Source of the DNA: Epinephelus fuscoguttatus
Lineage: Eukaryota > Chordata > Actinopteri > Perciformes > Serranidae
Reading direction: 5' to 3'
Assembly (NCBI RefSeq): GCF_011397635.1
Contig: NC_064759.1
Span: 23,212,428-23,276,427 of the forward strand
DNA length: 64,000 bases
Under the pieces are notes generated by a model. That model was not told the DNA's origin and made no database searches. It worked only from the letters and a program-made list of their open reading frames with translations. Positions 48,201-60,300 of this stretch are shown here, piece after piece. Position numbers and translations under genes: made by a program. Every line of letters starts with the position of its first letter. Within the stretch, counting starts at the first letter, position 1.

Positions 48201-51200
48201 AGAGAGGAGAGGAATATTATACAAAGAGAAAAAAAAGCAAAAGTTTAGTGCCAAGCAGCCAAAGTGAAGTGTTGTTGAGAGTTCAGTCTACAGTAGCTGA
48301 TATAAATACTGTATGTCATTAAATCTGTGATTCATCTATCAAGAAGGAAACACAATAAACTTAACTGACTCAGAAACTTGATCAAGATAACAAATGTCAC
48401 ATTAATTATCTGGTGACATAACATTTGTAAAACTGCAGGGAGGCTCGCCATCTGTGAATCCATTTTAGCCACATGATGTCATAACGACAGCATCGTGTGT
48501 CACCTCAGGAGATACAGTTTCTCCGGTGCTAAATAAGACTCCTGGTGTTACCACTTACACTGGTCTAAAGTGTGCTTCCTTTTGCTGACATGGGTGTTTG
48601 CTGCTCCTCACACCAGCTTTTCACACTCTCTCAGAGAAAGTGCAGAGCCACACACAAACCAATCACTTGTTGGAGATTTCAGAAAAAAGGTTAAAGTTCT
48701 CACCTGTGGCAGGTGAACCAGGAGGACCGGGATGGCCTGGAGTTCCCTGTGGACCTGCAGGTCCCATTGGACCAACACTGCCTGTGTCTCCTTTCATTCC
48801 CTAAATGCAGTCATAACAACAGACAAGGTGGTCAAATTCTAAACATGTCTTTACATGATATTTCAGAGATTACCCAGTCCTGCGTGTACAATGAACATTT
48901 GGAGCACTGGACATGAATTACACTTTGAAGAAAAAACTTGCTTAGTGTCTCTTTTGCGTTGTCAGCATCTCTGCTTCAAGCACTTTAGACTTTGCCTGTT
49001 TGCTTAGCGTATTTTTTCTCTAATGTATGCCTGCAAAAACTTCTGTGCTCAAAATATCCTTTTTCACACTGTTTCATCCACAGATACCCCTTTTCCACCA
49101 GCATGGAACTGGTTCCGTTCTTGCTCCTGAACCTAATTTTGAACTGCTCAGAGCATTTTGACGAAAAATAAACTGGTTCAGAGCCTATAAAGTTGGTTCT
49201 CAGCTGGAATTGAGAAATAGTTGTGTGTTGTCAAGCCATTGGGTCATGAATATGATCTATTTTGTAATTGTGTTTATTATATAATAGTGTATTTTAGCAG
49301 TGAAATTATTCTCTGTTTCCTGCCCAGGGACTACAGTTGAAAATTAGATTATAGCTAACTCTGATGCAGCTAAGTAGCTGTGCACTGTCCATGTTAAATA
49401 AATAAAATAAATAGTAGGTTTTCCTTGACCTGAGGTGCAAACAGTAACGACATCAGTGGGTGTGTCATATTCTACAGGTTGGAAAGAGAGGATGCAGGAG
49501 GCAACAATGGAAAAGTCATGTGAGAAAAGAAAACAGCATACAGTGGTCTCATATTCGTTTTCTAGTAAAAACAAATATCAGTAATAATAGAACAAAAGTT
49601 TGCAGATAATCAAAGCAAACACAACTTTGCTACTCTTTACTTCTGTTGTGCAGCACCCTCCATTGATGACAGATCCTTGATTACAGTGGTTCTAGTCAAA
49701 ACTGGTGGAAATGTGTTCTGGTTCACTAGATAGCAAAAAATCCTTCTAAAAATCCTAAACGGTACCAGTTCAAGAACCAGAGCTAATTTGATGGAAAAGG
49801 GGAATGACTGTCCTCTGTTCTCTTGTTAGAGGAGAGCTGTCTCTCGCTGTGTTTTAGGTCTGCCACACCCGTCTCTGAGTGGCTGGATCACCCACACCTG
49901 AACCTCATTTGATCATCAGCTGAGCTGTATATCAGCCTCCAGAATCAGTGTTCTTTGCCTGTTTGCTACTGAACTGTTTGTGGGGCTGCCTGGTGCACCT
50001 GCAGTTGAATTTGCTATTGGTGAAAGTCCAAGTTCTGGAAAGTAGCTACCTTGATGCAGCTCCCTTTGTCTTTGCTGACAGTTGTGAGGAGTGCCTCATT
50101 CAGTTAGTCTTGATAAATTTAAGGAAGCCTTACAGTTTCTCTCATTTATTTGCTCTACTTTTACCTCTGTTTTTTTTTTTTTCATTTAAGGAACTGAGTA
50201 TTGTCTCTCTGTTTGATTCTGTAGACCAATTTGAATCTTTATTTTCCAGCTAGTATGGTCTTTTTGTTTATTATTTTGGCCTTGGAGACCCTTATGCCAC
50301 ATTTGCTCCCATTCCATCACTGCTACTTGATTTATGTCTGTTAATCATTTTCCTTTAAATAGTTGTAATTCATTGTAACAACTGAAGTGTTTCAGCAGCC
50401 TTTCTTGTTGTTTTGGTCCTATTTATGCAGAGGTTTTGGGGTAAACTTGTTATGTTGCTCCCTGTGTTTCCCCTAGATATTAAGCAAAGGTCCTAACACA
50501 CACTCAAAATTAAGGCACATAAATAACTGTTAAAAACAAGGTAAAGAGAATGCCACATTCCCACAAACTCTCAAACGACTGTTGGTCTGATGCAGACAAG
50601 ACATCTGTTTATAGAGATGAACAAACTCCTCACCTGCTTGCCTCTCTTCCCAGGTCGGCCAGTGGGTCCTCTGTTTCCTGAGATCCCAGGTTCTCCTTTT
50701 GGACCCATTTCACCCTGTACAACAAATCAGATCAACTCAATTTGTAATTTTTGCAAAACAACAAATTCAAAAACCTTTATTGTCTGGAATGTGTTTCTTA
50801 CTTTCTGTCCAAGCATTCCTGGGAAACCCATCGCACCCTGTGGAGAAAGAAAAGTAATTGATAATGTGAAATTTAGATTACACACAACATATATGCACTA
50901 TAGTGCTGCTACATTCACAGTCACCACTGCTACTGATAAACTCTGCCCACCTTGTCGCCTTTCATTCCACTCTCCCCACGATCACCTCGAGAGCCCTGAT
51001 GGAGCAGATTGCAGTGTGTTACATCACATTTAGTCAGGATGAAGCAAAGAATATGTTATCAATATTGCATTTCCTCCTGGTTGGTAATTACTAAACTGGT
51101 CACATACCTTTTCCCCTTTATAACCAGGTAAACCCTGAAATTAAAGAAACAAAACATCCAAGATGAAATAAAGAAGTGTGAAGGAGAGATCATCCTTTGT

Positions 51201-54200
51201 ATCAGTGCAGTTCATTGGTATCTCGTACCCTTGGCCCAATTTGTCCTCTGGCTCCGGGCAAACCCATCAGCCCCACGTCACCTTTCTCACCCTGACACAT
51301 GGAAAAACATTAAGAATAATGCAGCTTTGTTTATTTAGACACATGTCCCAAAATATTACCCACACCCCAGAGAACAAATAATAAGTGTAAACTTTAAATT
51401 GACAGTTCTTTAGTATGGAAATGTACTGCTGCCAAGCCACAAAATAAAAATGAATAAATAAAAAATGATCAGTATCAGGTAATAACATGAAAAGATTCAT
51501 ATTAAAACAAGATATTTTTTTTTATGTTTTTACAAAATATTTTAATGTTATAACAAGATATTTTCCCATTATTACCTCACACAAACTTATCACGTCATAA
51601 CAAGTCTCTAAATATATTTTTCTTACTGTTATATTGTGAAACATTTCACACCATAACATGCTAATTTATTCTTATAAAACATTTCATGTTATAATGTGAT
51701 CATTTATTTTGTTATAACCTGAAACTGTTCACACTATAAAGTGCCAACTTAACTTATTGTTTTAATGAGAAACTTGTGTTTCAGTGAGGAAACAGTGTGT
51801 GGACAAGGATAAACTGAGGAATATGGCTCATTTAAACAATTTGATTAAGTTTGATTTAAGTACACTTCATGCTTGAGTTGAAACATGGCAAAATTTTGCT
51901 GCCTTTGAGTGCAGTGGATGATACTGTGGTAAGTACGCATACTGTGGGCTTACACTAAGAATGATTTTAACAATTCTCTGTTAAAATCAACAGGGAGAGG
52001 TGTGTAGAAACAGCTGTTTCTTACCGCCTCTCCAGCATTTTGACAGATAATCCTTCAGAAGTTCAGTTCAGTAAGGTGCTCTGCAAATGACGTATGACTT
52101 ATGTGGGAGCTCTGATCGATAAATATATCTGATTTGTGGGCGATTTGAGTAGGGGATGAGCAAATGCATAAAAAAAAAATCTCCAAATTATCTTGTTGTA
52201 ACAAGAGGACATCTCGTAAAAACATGAAAAGCATCTTCTTATAAAAAGAAACTTTTCCTGTTATTACCTGAAACTGATTTTTTTTTAATGGCGTGGCAGC
52301 AATACACTTCAATCAAGCATTTATATAGAAAGGTTGTAACAGAGTATTTCATTGTACAACTGGGACTGAACACAAGTCATATCTAACACTCCTCTACCTC
52401 TACCTTGTGCTGGCACTTACTGGTCTCATCTCATGCCACATATTGTATCATCTACATTATGAGGTCTGACTTACTCACTTTGGGCCCACTTGGTCCAGGC
52501 CACCCAGCTGGTCCCTGCTTCCCAGGAAGCCCAGGAGGACCTGTCCGACCCTTACAGGAGACATCAATTTTAACACACAGCCTCAGATGTAGAAATACTT
52601 TATAAAAGTCTAATAAAAACAATGGCTGCCACAGCTGAAGGAGCAGTTATCTGATTATGAAATCAGACCCTCTCATGTCTGTTTGCTTTGCAGGAGAATC
52701 TAAGTGCAGGATTTGCTGCATAAGCTGACAGCCTGCTTGCCACAGTATTTATCAGCCACTGCTGCACATGTAGGGAGAGAATGACTTTAACGAGCCCTGT
52801 CACTTTGCTCTCTTTAATTAAATGATGGGCTGTATATAGAACCGGAGCCCGTGCTTGTGGGAAATAAAATGATTTATGACCTGGCTGAAGCACTAAGCTA
52901 AATTGCACTGCAGTGCTGCAAAGCTGCTCAGTCAGGCCACCAGCCAGTGAGGCTCTCCCAGTGGGCCGCTTTTGCTGCTCGACCACAGCGACGGATCATT
53001 TAAGGAGGTCACTCCTCTTCCGCCTGCCCTGATCAAACGCTGCTGCCCTGAGCTTTCAATAAAGCTGTGTGGGCTTGTTCCTCCCATCCTAATAGAAAGG
53101 GAGGGCTGTCTGACAGGGAGGCATGATGCTGGATGTCTTTGAGGGGTCAATACTGTGGCAATAAGCTCTCTTTCACTGAGAGGAGACCATCCCTCTGCCA
53201 TCAGAACAGCCTGTCTCAGCAGCTCTGCATCCCGTGCATCCTGTCCGTGTGTCTGCCTCCTGTCAAGGTTGTACTCGCTCACAATTCCTTGATGTACACA
53301 ACCAGGCACTGGCAGCACTCTGAGTTACAGCTAGCGAGCAGGCGGAGGCCCTGTATCTCATATTTGAGTAAATCCACTTAGTGGGGAAAATGGAGTGATT
53401 AATGGAGACTCTCACCTTTTGCCCAGGTCTTCCGATTTCTCCCTGGCAACAGGATGCGGAGGAGGGGAAAAGGACAGAATTTATTTAATACACTCCCATC
53501 AAACATCTTTTAGTCAAGTGCAACAGGTATGTAAACATGATCTTTAGAAAATAATGCTTGTAAATATATAATGAGCTACATAACTGACACGAGACCAGCA
53601 CATGGGAGAGTAAACTGCCTACCTTTTCTCCCTTAGGCCCTCCTATCCCTGGTAATCCAGGTGGACCCTGATGAACATAAAAACAATAAATATATGGCAC
53701 ATGCTCATAAATCTCAGAGATAACTATCTTAATTAGTTTTATTGTCCACAGCATCTCACCACAAAGTCATGTCTGCTTCTGGGAGCCCACAGCTGCAGTT
53801 TCAATTAGCTAAAGGCTGAGTGGCCACTATTGATTTAAAAAGTGCCTTGTGGGTGTCTTTTGATAAGCTGAAACGCTGCTGCAGTCCAGCTGGTGCTGTA
53901 ACAGCCTCAGATGGGCAAAGCTTTGACAATCACTCAGTGGATCTGCTTTTTGCTCATGAAATGCCGGCTCAAGGCACCTATATTGAACCAAAATGTCCTC
54001 ATATCTTTCATCACCGGAGTACACAAACACACGGACACATGCTTGTGTTGGTAATCCCTGGAATTTACGCAACCCAGTACGCCTTTCCAGGCACACAGCT
54101 CTTCGGACCTTTTCTGAGAATGATGTGTGGGGCACTGGCAGCCAGTGGAAAAAGGCTATTTGTGTCTGAGCTAAATGTAGAGCGTTAATGGGCTGCTGTG

Positions 54201-55716
54201 TTGCATGGGCCAGAGAAATCCCCATCTCCTGCTTTGCAGGAACTCTCAAGTTGAAGAGGAGATGGGGGGTAATACGCTGTTGGAGTACTGATTCTTAACA
54301 CCTTGGAACACCAGAGGCAGTCTGTGATTTAGCCATACAGACAGTGGATCCTACGCAAGTCAGATTGTGGGAGGTGTGTTGGAATGGTGTAATGACGCTA
54401 ATGCCAGATTTACAGTACGTTAGTGATAACTATGGTGTTTGGGAAGAATCCTACCTGAGGTCCAGGGGGACCAGGAGGCCCGCGGGGGCCTTGGATGCAG
54501 GCAGAACCTTTGTCCCCATTGCCCGACTCTGACTCACCACCACCATATGAAATGTCCTCATTCTGTAAAATAAGAATAAAATTCTGAATTTCTTTTAGAA
54601 CTTGGACAAATGCTCTTTAGATAGAAAAGATGTAGCAGAATTATGCTTTTTAAAATGTTGATAAAGTTTGTCAAAGACATTTATGTCTGAAATACATCCC
54701 ATTCTTGACAAAATTCGCAGCCGACAACGAAGGACTTAAGACATTTGTTCCACCATCTGAGTGTTTTGATAGCATCAAACAGGGGTCAGAAGACAGTAAG
54801 CGTGGGGCAGTTTGAGTATCACCCAAGGACATATCAACAGTCAGATATTCCACAATAGAAAGTCACATGACTTTGACTCACATGAGCGTGGCGGCGCCAA
54901 AGTGAAGGGGGTGGAGGAAACAGTGGGGGTGGAGGCGGACTCAGTAAACAGCATGGGCTGAATCTCCTCTGCTGCTCCTGGGATCTGAGAGCTGTGCAAG
55001 GTGTGCATGCAGTCAGTCACACAGGCGACGATGCCAGGGGTCAAAATTAGAGGAACACAGTCAGAAGAGGTCATGTTTATGTTTCCTTAACTTCTGCAAC
55101 AACTGAATGTGAGAGCTCTGCATCAAAATGAGAACGCTTAACTCATGACTCATGGGCATGCACAGGCAACTGAGGTACATTTCATGTGACACATGTCCAA
55201 CATACATCCCACATATACAGTAAAAATTAGACAAGTCAGAGAGGTCAGAACATGCAGGAGCAGCACAAGCGACAAGGAAACAGGTGCAAACTATCAAATC
55301 ATGACACCCATCCAGCAGAGTTCCTTGAGCTGGACACGGATATGAAGCGCCTGTGCTTCTCACTGAAGCACTGGAGCTGGTCTCGCTATTTATAGAGGCA
55401 TTTCCAGTCTACCTCATGGGCGACAAGAAAATAAAAACAAGTGTATTTTAAAACGATAAAGAGCTCAAAATGAACCCCAGACCTATGCATTTGGTATCCA
55501 TGCTTTTACAGCTCAGCTCTCTCAACACCTGTGCATGCATAGTACTGTATGTACAGTACAGTACAGTACAGTACACACACAGACAGACACATACAGGCAC
55601 AGGCTTACAATATTCTTACCTGCTGGGAATGAAATAAAGCTGTCCAGAAAAGAGGATTGAGCCAGGCCATAACAAAACCACAGTGGCAGATACAGTCCAA
55701 GTGTTAGAAGAGTCAT
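45204..55716 (-). CDS. colq: ColQ, collagen-like tail subunit of asymmetric acetylcholinesterase
   Basis: Minus-strand exons: 55716-55620, 54991-54882, 54562-54455, 53667-53623, 53442-53416, 52550-52479, 51291-51229, 51134-51108, 50995-50951, 50837-50802, 50714-50634, 48800-48704, 48188-48058, 47702-47583, 46619-46493, 46385-46283, 45273-45204. All 17 junctions keep frame, giving 452 residues (human 455). Order: signal peptide; PRAD ([16 protein letters not shown], 46-61) that binds the AChE tetramer; Gly-X-Y collagen from 94 to about 286, with exons in multiples of 9 bp and the family's interruption (GSPATGLYMVG); CSC at 289-291; and a C-terminal domain with ten cysteines and two CGDG motifs, ending CKYFT. 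It anchors AChE in the synaptic basal lamina through heparan sulphate and MuSK. Heparin site 2 (GKRGKQG) is intact; site 1 is weakened. Confidence 0.96.
45299..46215 (-). mobile_element. MITE family A, copy 4, in colq intron 16
   Basis: TTAA occurs at 45299-45302 and 46212-46215. The ends AAAGGTCCAATATGTAGAAT and CTAAATCTCACAAACTCCTC are diverged family termini. It shares CTGCCATGTTTTTACAGTAG and TCAGCTGGTTGCAATCTGCA with other copies. The middle holds about three diverged tandem units, each with CTTTATTCAGTGTTTT or a variant and GGGTCCATTTGTTT. Confidence 0.75.
46730..47155 (+). mobile_element. Dispersed element family B, copy 2, in colq intron 14
   Basis: It shares ATGGACGTAGCTACCGTGAT, TTTTGAAGCCTTGAGTTTGG, AGCCAGAAGTGACCATATTT, ATGTAAACAGGTGAG and TTGGGGTCTATGGGGATTAC with the copies at 37052 and 58434. 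The outer boundaries are approximate. Confidence 0.65.
49087..49802. mobile_element. hAT-like MITE with CCCCTTTTCCACC ends
   Basis: The left end CCCCTTTTCCACCAGCA and right end TTTGATGGAAAAGGGG are inverted repeats. The interior has GGAACTGGTTCCGTTCTTGC near the left and CGGTACCAGTTCAAGAACC near the right. It lies in colq intron 11. Confidence 0.65.
51420..52312. mobile_element. Inverted-repeat element rich in TTATAACA motifs, in colq intron 6
   Basis: The left GTACTGCTGCCAAGCCAC (about 51423) and right GGCGTGGCAGCAATACACTT (about 52290) ends are inverted. Much of the interior is a degenerate series of ATAACAAGATATTTT and ATAACATG-type units, with AAACATTTCAC spacers. Confidence 0.5.
52620..53400. 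other. colq intron 5, unique-looking part
   Basis: No exon, tandem repeat or transposon end was recognised. Base composition is more balanced than in the neighbouring repeat-filled intron. Conserved regulatory sequence is possible but not shown. Confidence 0.35.
54882..54991 (-). CDS. colq: colq exon 2: proline-rich attachment domain (PRAD)
   Basis: The exon begins two bases into a codon, matching the one base left over from the signal-peptide exon. It encodes [10 protein letters not shown], then [16 protein letters not shown], then SLWRRHAH, and leaves through a GTGAGT donor. Two cysteines followed by a proline run with a Leu-Phe break is the hallmark of the PRAD, which threads through the four-helix bundle of AChE T-subunits and is disulfide-bonded to them. 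The longest open frame here (54841-55074) is in a different phase and hides the motif. Confidence 0.93.
55551..55574. repeat. (GTACA)n pentanucleotide repeat near colq exon 1
   Basis: About five tandem GTACA units, 46 bp from the donor of the first colq coding exon. Confidence 0.85.
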
Positions 55717-55900
55717 GCTGCTCCAGATAGTTGCCTGACTTTATTTCTGAGCCACAGCAGCCCTCACACGCTGCCTTTCCCTCTCTCTCTCTCTCTCACT
55801 CTCTCCTCACTGTCCTCTCCCTCCTCTGCTCCCCTCCCTCTCTGCTCGCTCTGCTCTGTCTCCTTTACGCCCTCACAAGAAGGTACGCCGACCAATGCCC
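55717..55900 (-). promoter_or_regulatory. colq 5' flank with a long GA (CT) run
   Basis: Immediately upstream of the colq ATG, the plus strand carries a nearly pure CT tract (about 55779-55860, with (CT)9 in its core), so the sense strand is GA-rich. It is either 5' UTR or proximal promoter. No TATA box was recognised. The start codon at 55716 has A at -3. Confidence 0.4.
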
Positions 55901-57136
55901 ATTAAATCTTTCCTCTGCATCAGTGTGCGCTAAAATTACAGGAGACAGCCCGCCAGCTGCTTCGAGTGCCAATATTAGATCTCTACTACTGCAGGGGGTG
56001 CCTTTTGTTGTTTCCACTCCTCTCACAGGGAGGCTAATCATGACTAACACATAGTGGGCTTCTCTGTATGAGATTCAAATAGGAATCTGCAGGGAAGGTG
56101 CCATTTGGGATAACTTTCATTAGTGTTTCTGACTATGTTTATTTATTAGTCCGTCTTTTTGCATTCAGTGCAGTGTATTTCCCAGTGTGCATTGTGGTGT
56201 CCATTTAGTCTAGGCCAGATTGGTTTTATTGCCCCGTCTGGTCTAAAATTAAGTGTCTGCATTTTCAAGAGGGCTCTTAGGGGGGTGTGAGACCAATACA
56301 AACAAACAAAAAAACAACCTGAAAATACAAGCAGCATTAATTAATGCTTTACTTATAATATAAAAAGTGTTGTCAGAAATATCGATTAATCGATACGCAT
56401 CAATTCTGAGTATTTGAAACAATTGCAATACTCTTTTTTTTTTTTTTGCAGTATGAATACATCGATACTGGCTGCACTTACTTGGTCTCTTTTTTTCTTG
56501 TTAATGTTCACTGCAGTCACACTGCTCAAACCATGAAAAGAAACGTCATTGTAGTCATGTTACATCCTTGTTATGTTTGTCTAGTTTTACATTCCATGCC
56601 CTCAATGTCAAATTCTTCCCTGTGGTATCAAAAATGGTATAAAATATAAATATTTTTCAAGGTATTGCATCAAAGCTAGAAATTCCAGTACCATGACAAC
56701 TCTGGAAAATTGTATATTTTGCATAAATAATCAAGCACAAGTGGAAAAAATGTATTATTTAAAACTGGGGGTGACTGTGAGAAATAAAGCAACTTCACAT
56801 AAACTAATAAATAATCATTTAACTAATAAAAATCTAGATATTGCATAAGCGTGTCACTGCGTTAGTAATCCTCTATCCATGTATTTAAGATGACAAAGTG
56901 TGAAATCAAAGGAGGGTGTAAATTTATGCATGCTTATAAGCAATTTGACAAATCTGGACCAAAATGTTTTTCAGTACTGAGCTGACCATATTTTACTTTC
57001 CTAGCATGTTAATAGTTTAATGAGCCACATACTGCATCCTAAAAATGTTTGATTATATCTATCTTTTGGGGAAAAAAACACAGATTTGTCATAAAGGAAT
57101 AAAGACGAATAATCTTCAGTGTATGTGTAAAAATGT
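55901..57136. other. Intergenic DNA between colq and hacl1
   Basis: The two genes are in the same orientation, with hacl1 upstream of colq. No exon was seen. A poly-T run (about 56435-56449) follows a short patch reading ATATCGATTAATCGATACGC at about 56378 that resembles a hAT-like end. Confidence 0.4.
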
Positions 57137-57142
57137 TTTATT
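57137..57142 (-). terminator. Candidate hacl1 polyadenylation signal
   Basis: The reverse complement reads AATAAA, 200 nt downstream of the hacl1 stop codon. It is a good positional candidate and the nearest canonical hexamer. Confidence 0.5.
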
Positions 57143-57341
57143 GTTGTATTAATCATTTTGTTAAATTTACTATTACTTTGTAGTAGGAACTAATACAAAA
57201 AAGTTCAGTTATTTCATAGAAACAATCACAGTAAAACAAAAGCAGTTTTATATTTTCCCCTGTTTGAGTTTCCTGAGGAAAACAGTCACTGCTCTTCTGA
57301 TAACGTTCTGGACAGATGAAAAAGCAGCTCCTTCTTTCAGT

Positions 57342-57374
57342 CTATAAGTTGGAGCGTGTGAGCCAAGGAAACTC
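57342..57374 (-). CDS. hacl1: hacl1 terminal mini-exon carrying the peroxisomal targeting signal
   Basis: This 33-nt exon encodes [10 protein letters not shown] and a TAG stop, behind an acceptor reading TGCATTTGCAG. The match to the mammalian tail (DFHWLTRSNM) is clear, and the phase agrees with the preceding exon (ending DRKQQ). The tripeptide SNL sits at the extreme C-terminus, where PTS1 signals act. The exon is separated from the rest of the gene by a 2.0-kb intron that contains a dispersed transposon copy. Confidence 0.92.
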   Translation of the reverse strand, partial: EFPWLTRSNL

Positions 57375-60300
57375 CTGCAAATGCAGACAACACAGCATTA
57401 TATTAGACCTGAGTTTAAACCTGAGTTCATCTTCATCCACTGAGACTGAATGTGGAGAACAGTCTGGAGTCAAACACCTCAAATAAGGGGACAGAGAGCT
57501 TAGCACCATGGATACAGTCCTCAATACAACCTTCAAACATGTCTGCGAGTGGTTGCGTGGATACATTCAACATAAACACAGAGGGCCATGCTTTCTAATT
57601 ATGGGGACCCTGAAATAGAAAGGTCAGGTTGGTGTGAGGTGGAGGGATTGTGAGAGTGCACCTGGAGTGCGCGGATTACTATTGAGTGAGGCACGTCATT
57701 CACACAGCGCTACGAGGATGAGACAAGAGCCAAGTAAACATCAAGTTGTCTGTTGCTCTACACGACTCGTGACCCGAGATGCTGCAGCTTTTAATTGCGC
57801 CTGGCTTTGCTGCTGCGGCCGTCAGTGTCATTCGAGTCATTGTCCATCTCAACTTCAACTTGGTGGGCACCAGGTGAAAATAAAACAGGGGCTGCCTTTG
57901 GTCACATATACTGTCACGTGTCAAAAGGGCTCACTGTCATCACTTCATGTCTGAAAGGGCTGAGGGAAACAAAGTGGTATGAGACAAGACTTAAGGTCTC
58001 AATTCTTATGACCAATGCCAAGTTCTTGACCTTTTAATCCAGTTCTCTGGAAGTCTGCAAAAACTGTGCATAAATTGTGGATTTAGGCAGCTTTAGGCCC
58101 TGTGCATGCCCATAAGGTCGCCAAATCTGCGAGTGCACATAAGCCTGGACATTTGGATTCAGACAGGAAACCCCTCAACATTTATCCAGTGGAGGTTCCA
58201 GGCCTCCTAGAGAATGAGGACCTGATTAAATCATTATGATTTAATCTTCGCCAGAGGAAGTCTCAGCTCCCTGAGTTGAGGCATTGACGATGTTGGAGAA
58301 ACACCGACACACAACAGTGTAAAAGCAGCAGTAAAGTGCAGTTACAGCATCAATTACATCCTTAACCACCAGGGGGTGTGACATTTGCACAGGATTGATT
58401 TTGTGGATTCCCTGCCTGTTATTACTGTTATTACAATAGATTGTATCTAATAATGGACGTAGCTCCTGTGACACCACCCACTGGTTTGTGGACTGCTGTT
58501 TTGAAGCCTTGAATTCGGCATTTCCACCGTCACCATCTTGTTTTTTAGAGCCAGAAACGACCATATTTGGCTGAGAGGGTGGTGCGAGGGGTGGATCTAA
58601 CTCATACGGTAGGGAGGATGAGTAAAAGTAGAATCAGCTGGTGAGATGTTAGATGAAGAGCTGATGACATCAGACTCCTAGGGCACCTCTGCAAACAGCT
58701 CACTTCCAACAAGTAAACTTCTTTTACCTGCTGTGCTGTGTGATGGAAAAACACTTGCTGCAGGGATAACAGGGGACTTTAGCCAGGAATATGCCTGCTG
58801 CTTCATCACTCAAGACAAGCCATCATCAGTTGAAGATACACCTTCAAGCAGGTAGCCATGTTGTAATGGAGACAGATATCCCTGCTGCGCTGTGCTGACG
58901 GGCCAAGTTAAACCAATCTAAGCCAAGCCAGCACATGAGTATAGAAAAAGGGTTTTAGAGTGCAGCAACACCTCGCAGCCAGCCAGTCACTCAGAGCGGC
59001 CCCGCTTTAAAATATGCATGACTTTGGGCCTTAATGAAATGTAAACAGGTGAGAAATACTCCCCCTGTGCAGTTGTCATGAATATTGAAATTAGCTATAG
59101 AGACCGTTTATTGTCCTGCTGTAATCCTATACATTTCTGCCATAAAGTTAAACATTTTTACGTTGGGGTCTACGAGAATTGACTGCATTTTGGCTTCAAA
59201 TGTTTGTTTTTTTTTTTTATAAAACACAGTTTTTGGCACTTCAGCATTGGCTTGATTTTTCAGCCTTTGAGGTTGATGCTCGGTTACAGACAAATAAGCC
59301 ATTATAATGAGCACACTCATCTCTTGCGGATTCTTTCATTTTGACCTTCTCAGGGTGACTGAGATGACTCTACTACATATACTCCTGACAGGTGACAGTT
59401 ACCTGCTGTTTTCTGTCGGAGGACGGGTCAATGAGCACATTTAGGAGACTTGGTTTCTCCCAGTCACTCAGGCTAAGCTGCAAAGCACTGCGCAGCTCCT
59501 CCACCGTCCTCACCAGGAAGCCTCGACCTCCAAATGCTGTCATGACCTCATCATAGCGCGCCTCAGGTAGCAGGGTCACAGGAGGGGCTCTGACAGGCAG
59601 CATGATGATATGAGATACATTTCATTAGATCACAGCTGATTACGTGACTTGTGAATGTATTATAATTATTTAACAAATAATGTGTGACTCACATAGAGGT
59701 CAGATCTCCCATTTTTGCCATTTCTTTCCACGTCTCAGCATCCACTCCGCTGTAAATACCATTATTGTTGACCACAATGATGACCACAGGCAGATTATAC
59801 CTGTTAAAAAAACACAGAGTTCAACTGAATAGCAGCAAAGGGGTGAATTGTATATATTGTTTCAGAGGGGAGGCAACCAACCCACCTGCACATGGTTTCA
59901 ACCTCCATGCCAGAAAATCCAAAGGCACTGTCTCCTTCCACACACACTATCCTTTGGTTTTTATTCTCGCTCCTCTCCACAGCGGCCGCAGCTATAGCAA
60001 AGCCAAGGCCAACTCCCATTGTTCCAAATGTTCCAGCATCCAACCTAAACATTGTCAGGATTAGGTAACAACAGTCTACTTACATTTACACAGACCTGAA
60101 AGCTTACTTTAGTCAACACTAGATCCTTACAACACCTTTTACTACAAAATGCATATTTGCTGGGCTCTTTGAAATAACTGCTCATAATCCCTAGCAGTGT
60201 GGTTTACAAAAGTTCACATTTTCCAAAGAAAGGATTGCTATTTTTGCAGGAGATAACACAACTGTCCGATACCACACAGTGGGTATGAATATGAAAACCT

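Noticed and set aside
53485-53754. 89-codon open frame as a separate collagen-like gene
   Set aside because: Only 15 codons (53623-53667) are coding; they are colq exon 4, and the remainder is intron read-through.
54841-55074. 77-codon minus-strand open frame over the PRAD exon
   Set aside because: It is out of phase with both flanking colq exons; the PRAD appears in the other frame.
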